Source: Oppiella nova (Eukaryota; Arthropoda; Arachnida; Sarcoptiformes; Oppiidae). Taken from it: 49,969 nt of DNA. The notes beneath the pieces were generated by a model. The model saw nothing but the letters and a program-made list of their open reading frames with translations. It ran no database searches and was not told the origin of the DNA. This document shows positions 48,801 through 49,969 of the stretch, in pieces. Within the stretch, counting starts at the first letter, position 1. The number at the start of each line of letters is the position of its first letter. Both the position numbers and the translations under genes were made by a program. The stretch is from the NCBI GenBank assembly GCA_905397405.1, contig CAJPVJ010000058.1, positions 1-49,969 on the forward strand, given 5' to 3'.

Positions 48801-49841
48801 TATAAATATTAAATCGTTATCCCGAGTAACATAAGTGATAAATACATTAAGAGACGGATAATAATATCAATAACAAAACCTTCATTCATTCATTTTTGGT
48901 GTGTATGTGATATACCTGTATAAGTTTTCTAAAGTAATGTATAAAAAAGACTTAATTTAAGTTTTTTGTGTGTTAGTAAAATATTTAATGTGTTCAACGA
49001 AATTGAATATCGATTGCAAGCCTAATATTGCTGTAAAAATCGATTTATTTGACGATTACATGTAATATAATTGTTTACAGTAATGGTTGGTGTGATTAAA
49101 TCAACTAAATCTAAAAATAGTCTTTAATTTGAAATACTTTTACAGCGTTTTGCGGAGACTTTAGACGCATTGGAAAACTACTTATATATATAAATAAAAA
49201 TTTATTGATAATGTGTCCGTTTTGTGTCTCATTGGTGTTAGACATTGAAAATGATGTTAGAATTGTAGTGTTTGTGTCATTAACTGTGAGTTATGTTTTG
49301 ATTTTAACTTGTTATCCAAATTTATTTCTCGTTAAAATGCAATTCTCATTACAATTTTAACAATATTTAAGAATTAACCGCAAACTATGCGCTCAAGTGA
49401 TATACAATAGGGACGGACACCATAATTCTGAACCTATAATTACTTATAAGATTCTGTACTTACAATGTTGTGGTTAAAGTGTTGTGTCTAAAGTGTTTTA
49501 CATAAGTTGTGTACAAAAGGATAGTTAAAATAAAACAATAGCCAAACAGGGGGTCATTTGTTGTATATTGAATGCTGGGTAACAGGTGTTTACTCTTACT
49601 ATATAATGTACACTGAATATTAGGTTTGAGAAAGTACTTCAAGAATATTCTTAAATAAACTATTTTTAAAGGTTTCTTAGGTTTACGTTTCTGTAATTGA
49701 TTTAAAGCTAATTTATAAGAATTAATTAAAACATCAAAACTAATCAACAATTTATCACACATTTCAATGTCAATACATTTCATGCAAATCATGAGACGAT
49801 GACCTGATTAGGCGATCCGTTTTATAGTCAACTGTTTTTAC
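45079..49841. other. AT-rich DNA without a supported gene
   Basis: No convincing exon. Seen within it: a CT microsatellite (45825-45862); TA runs (about 47166-47184 and 47445-47474); a GC-richer patch at about 47475-47590 with a minus-strand TATAAAAC (47492-47499) that could be a core promoter; a small + frame at 47239 (28 codons); an 18-bp perfect palindrome ATACTGTATATACAGTAT (47796-47813). The 110-codon minus frame at 49460-49792 is Lys/Leu-rich and unrecognised. Confidence 0.5.
45825..45862. repeat. CT microsatellite
   Basis: About 19 CT units with one interruption; intergenic, with no fold-back around it. Confidence 0.9.
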
Positions 49842-49969
49842 AAAAGTTTTTTAATCAATTTATTGCACATTTATTCATAATTTGTATTCATTGAGCGATT
49901 CGTTTATTTTGATAAATTAATTGAAATGTTGTGAATATAATGAATACAACATTGCGTGATGAGAGAGAG
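49842..49969. repeat. Terminal 128-bp copy of 44542-44669
   Basis: The last 128 bases of the window match 44542-44669 exactly in the same orientation and stop inside the GA run. The base before the match differs (C versus T). This is consistent with a contig that ends in a repeat the assembler could not cross. Confidence 0.95.

Noticed and set aside
49460-49792. 110-codon minus frame near the window end
   Set aside because: Lys/Leu/Ile-rich, AT-driven, with no domain, splice context or composition shift; not enough to call a gene.
1-49969. CRISPR arrays, bacterial operons, phage or prophage
   Set aside because: All recognised genes are spliced animal genes; there are no regularly spaced repeats or bacterial gene organisation.

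Overview
The window is animal nuclear DNA. It is strongly AT-rich between genes, and the genes are split by short GT-AG introns (many of 56-95 nt). The protein set points to an arthropod, most plausibly a mite: a peptide O-xylosyltransferase with a WSC domain (an invertebrate arrangement), a Dimmed-type bHLH factor, and a DESI1-like protease joined to a PUL-like domain. The arthropod/mite placement is inference; no rRNA or mitochondrial marker is present. The window stops at 49969 inside a GA microsatellite and in a copy of an internal segment, so it probably ends at a contig end.

Layout, left to right: AT-rich flank (1-2534); peptide O-xylosyltransferase on - (2535-6141, 10 exons); carbohydrate sulfotransferase on + (7440-8715, 2 exons); PPPDE/DESI1-like protease with C-terminal PUL-like region on - (9480-13678, 8 exons); Hrs/HGS of ESCRT-0 on + (14405-16820, 4 exons); UBE2O on - (17003-20651, 4 exons); heparan N-sulfatase SGSH on - (22121-26659, 8 exons); a gene-poor 6 kb; an orphan signal-peptide exon on + (32354-32429); a dimmed/Mist1-type bHLH gene on - (about 33175-35472, 3 exons) whose 3' end runs into a fold-back repeat; an 8.6 kb gene desert; a short unidentified 3' gene piece on + (44118-44374); a 126-bp inverted repeat; an unidentified last exon on - (44887-45078); and about 4.9 kb of AT-rich DNA to the end. 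I rebuilt exons by splice-site and phase continuity; for the six main genes the phases close across every exon junction.

Two functional themes stand out. Three genes belong to glycosaminoglycan metabolism: xylosyltransferase starts the chains, the sulfotransferase probably sulfates them, and SGSH degrades heparan sulfate. Three adjacent genes belong to ubiquitin-like biology: the DESI1/PUL protein, the ubiquitin-binding sorting factor Hrs, and the E2/E3 hybrid UBE2O. Neighbouring genes are mostly head-to-head or tail-to-tail.

The most unusual signals are structural. Two introns each hold a perfect 127-bp direct repeat whose copies are separated by exactly one base. Two perfect inverted repeats (111 and 126 bp arms) enclose GA microsatellites, one with a loop of exactly 127 bases. 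The final 128 bases repeat an internal segment. Together these look like the footprint of a k=127 graph assembly and/or amplification fold-backs, and they affect the apparent C-terminus of the bHLH gene. Biological points worth following are the DESI1-PUL fusion and a 24-nt GT...AG segment that carries an in-frame stop between two protein-like reading stretches.
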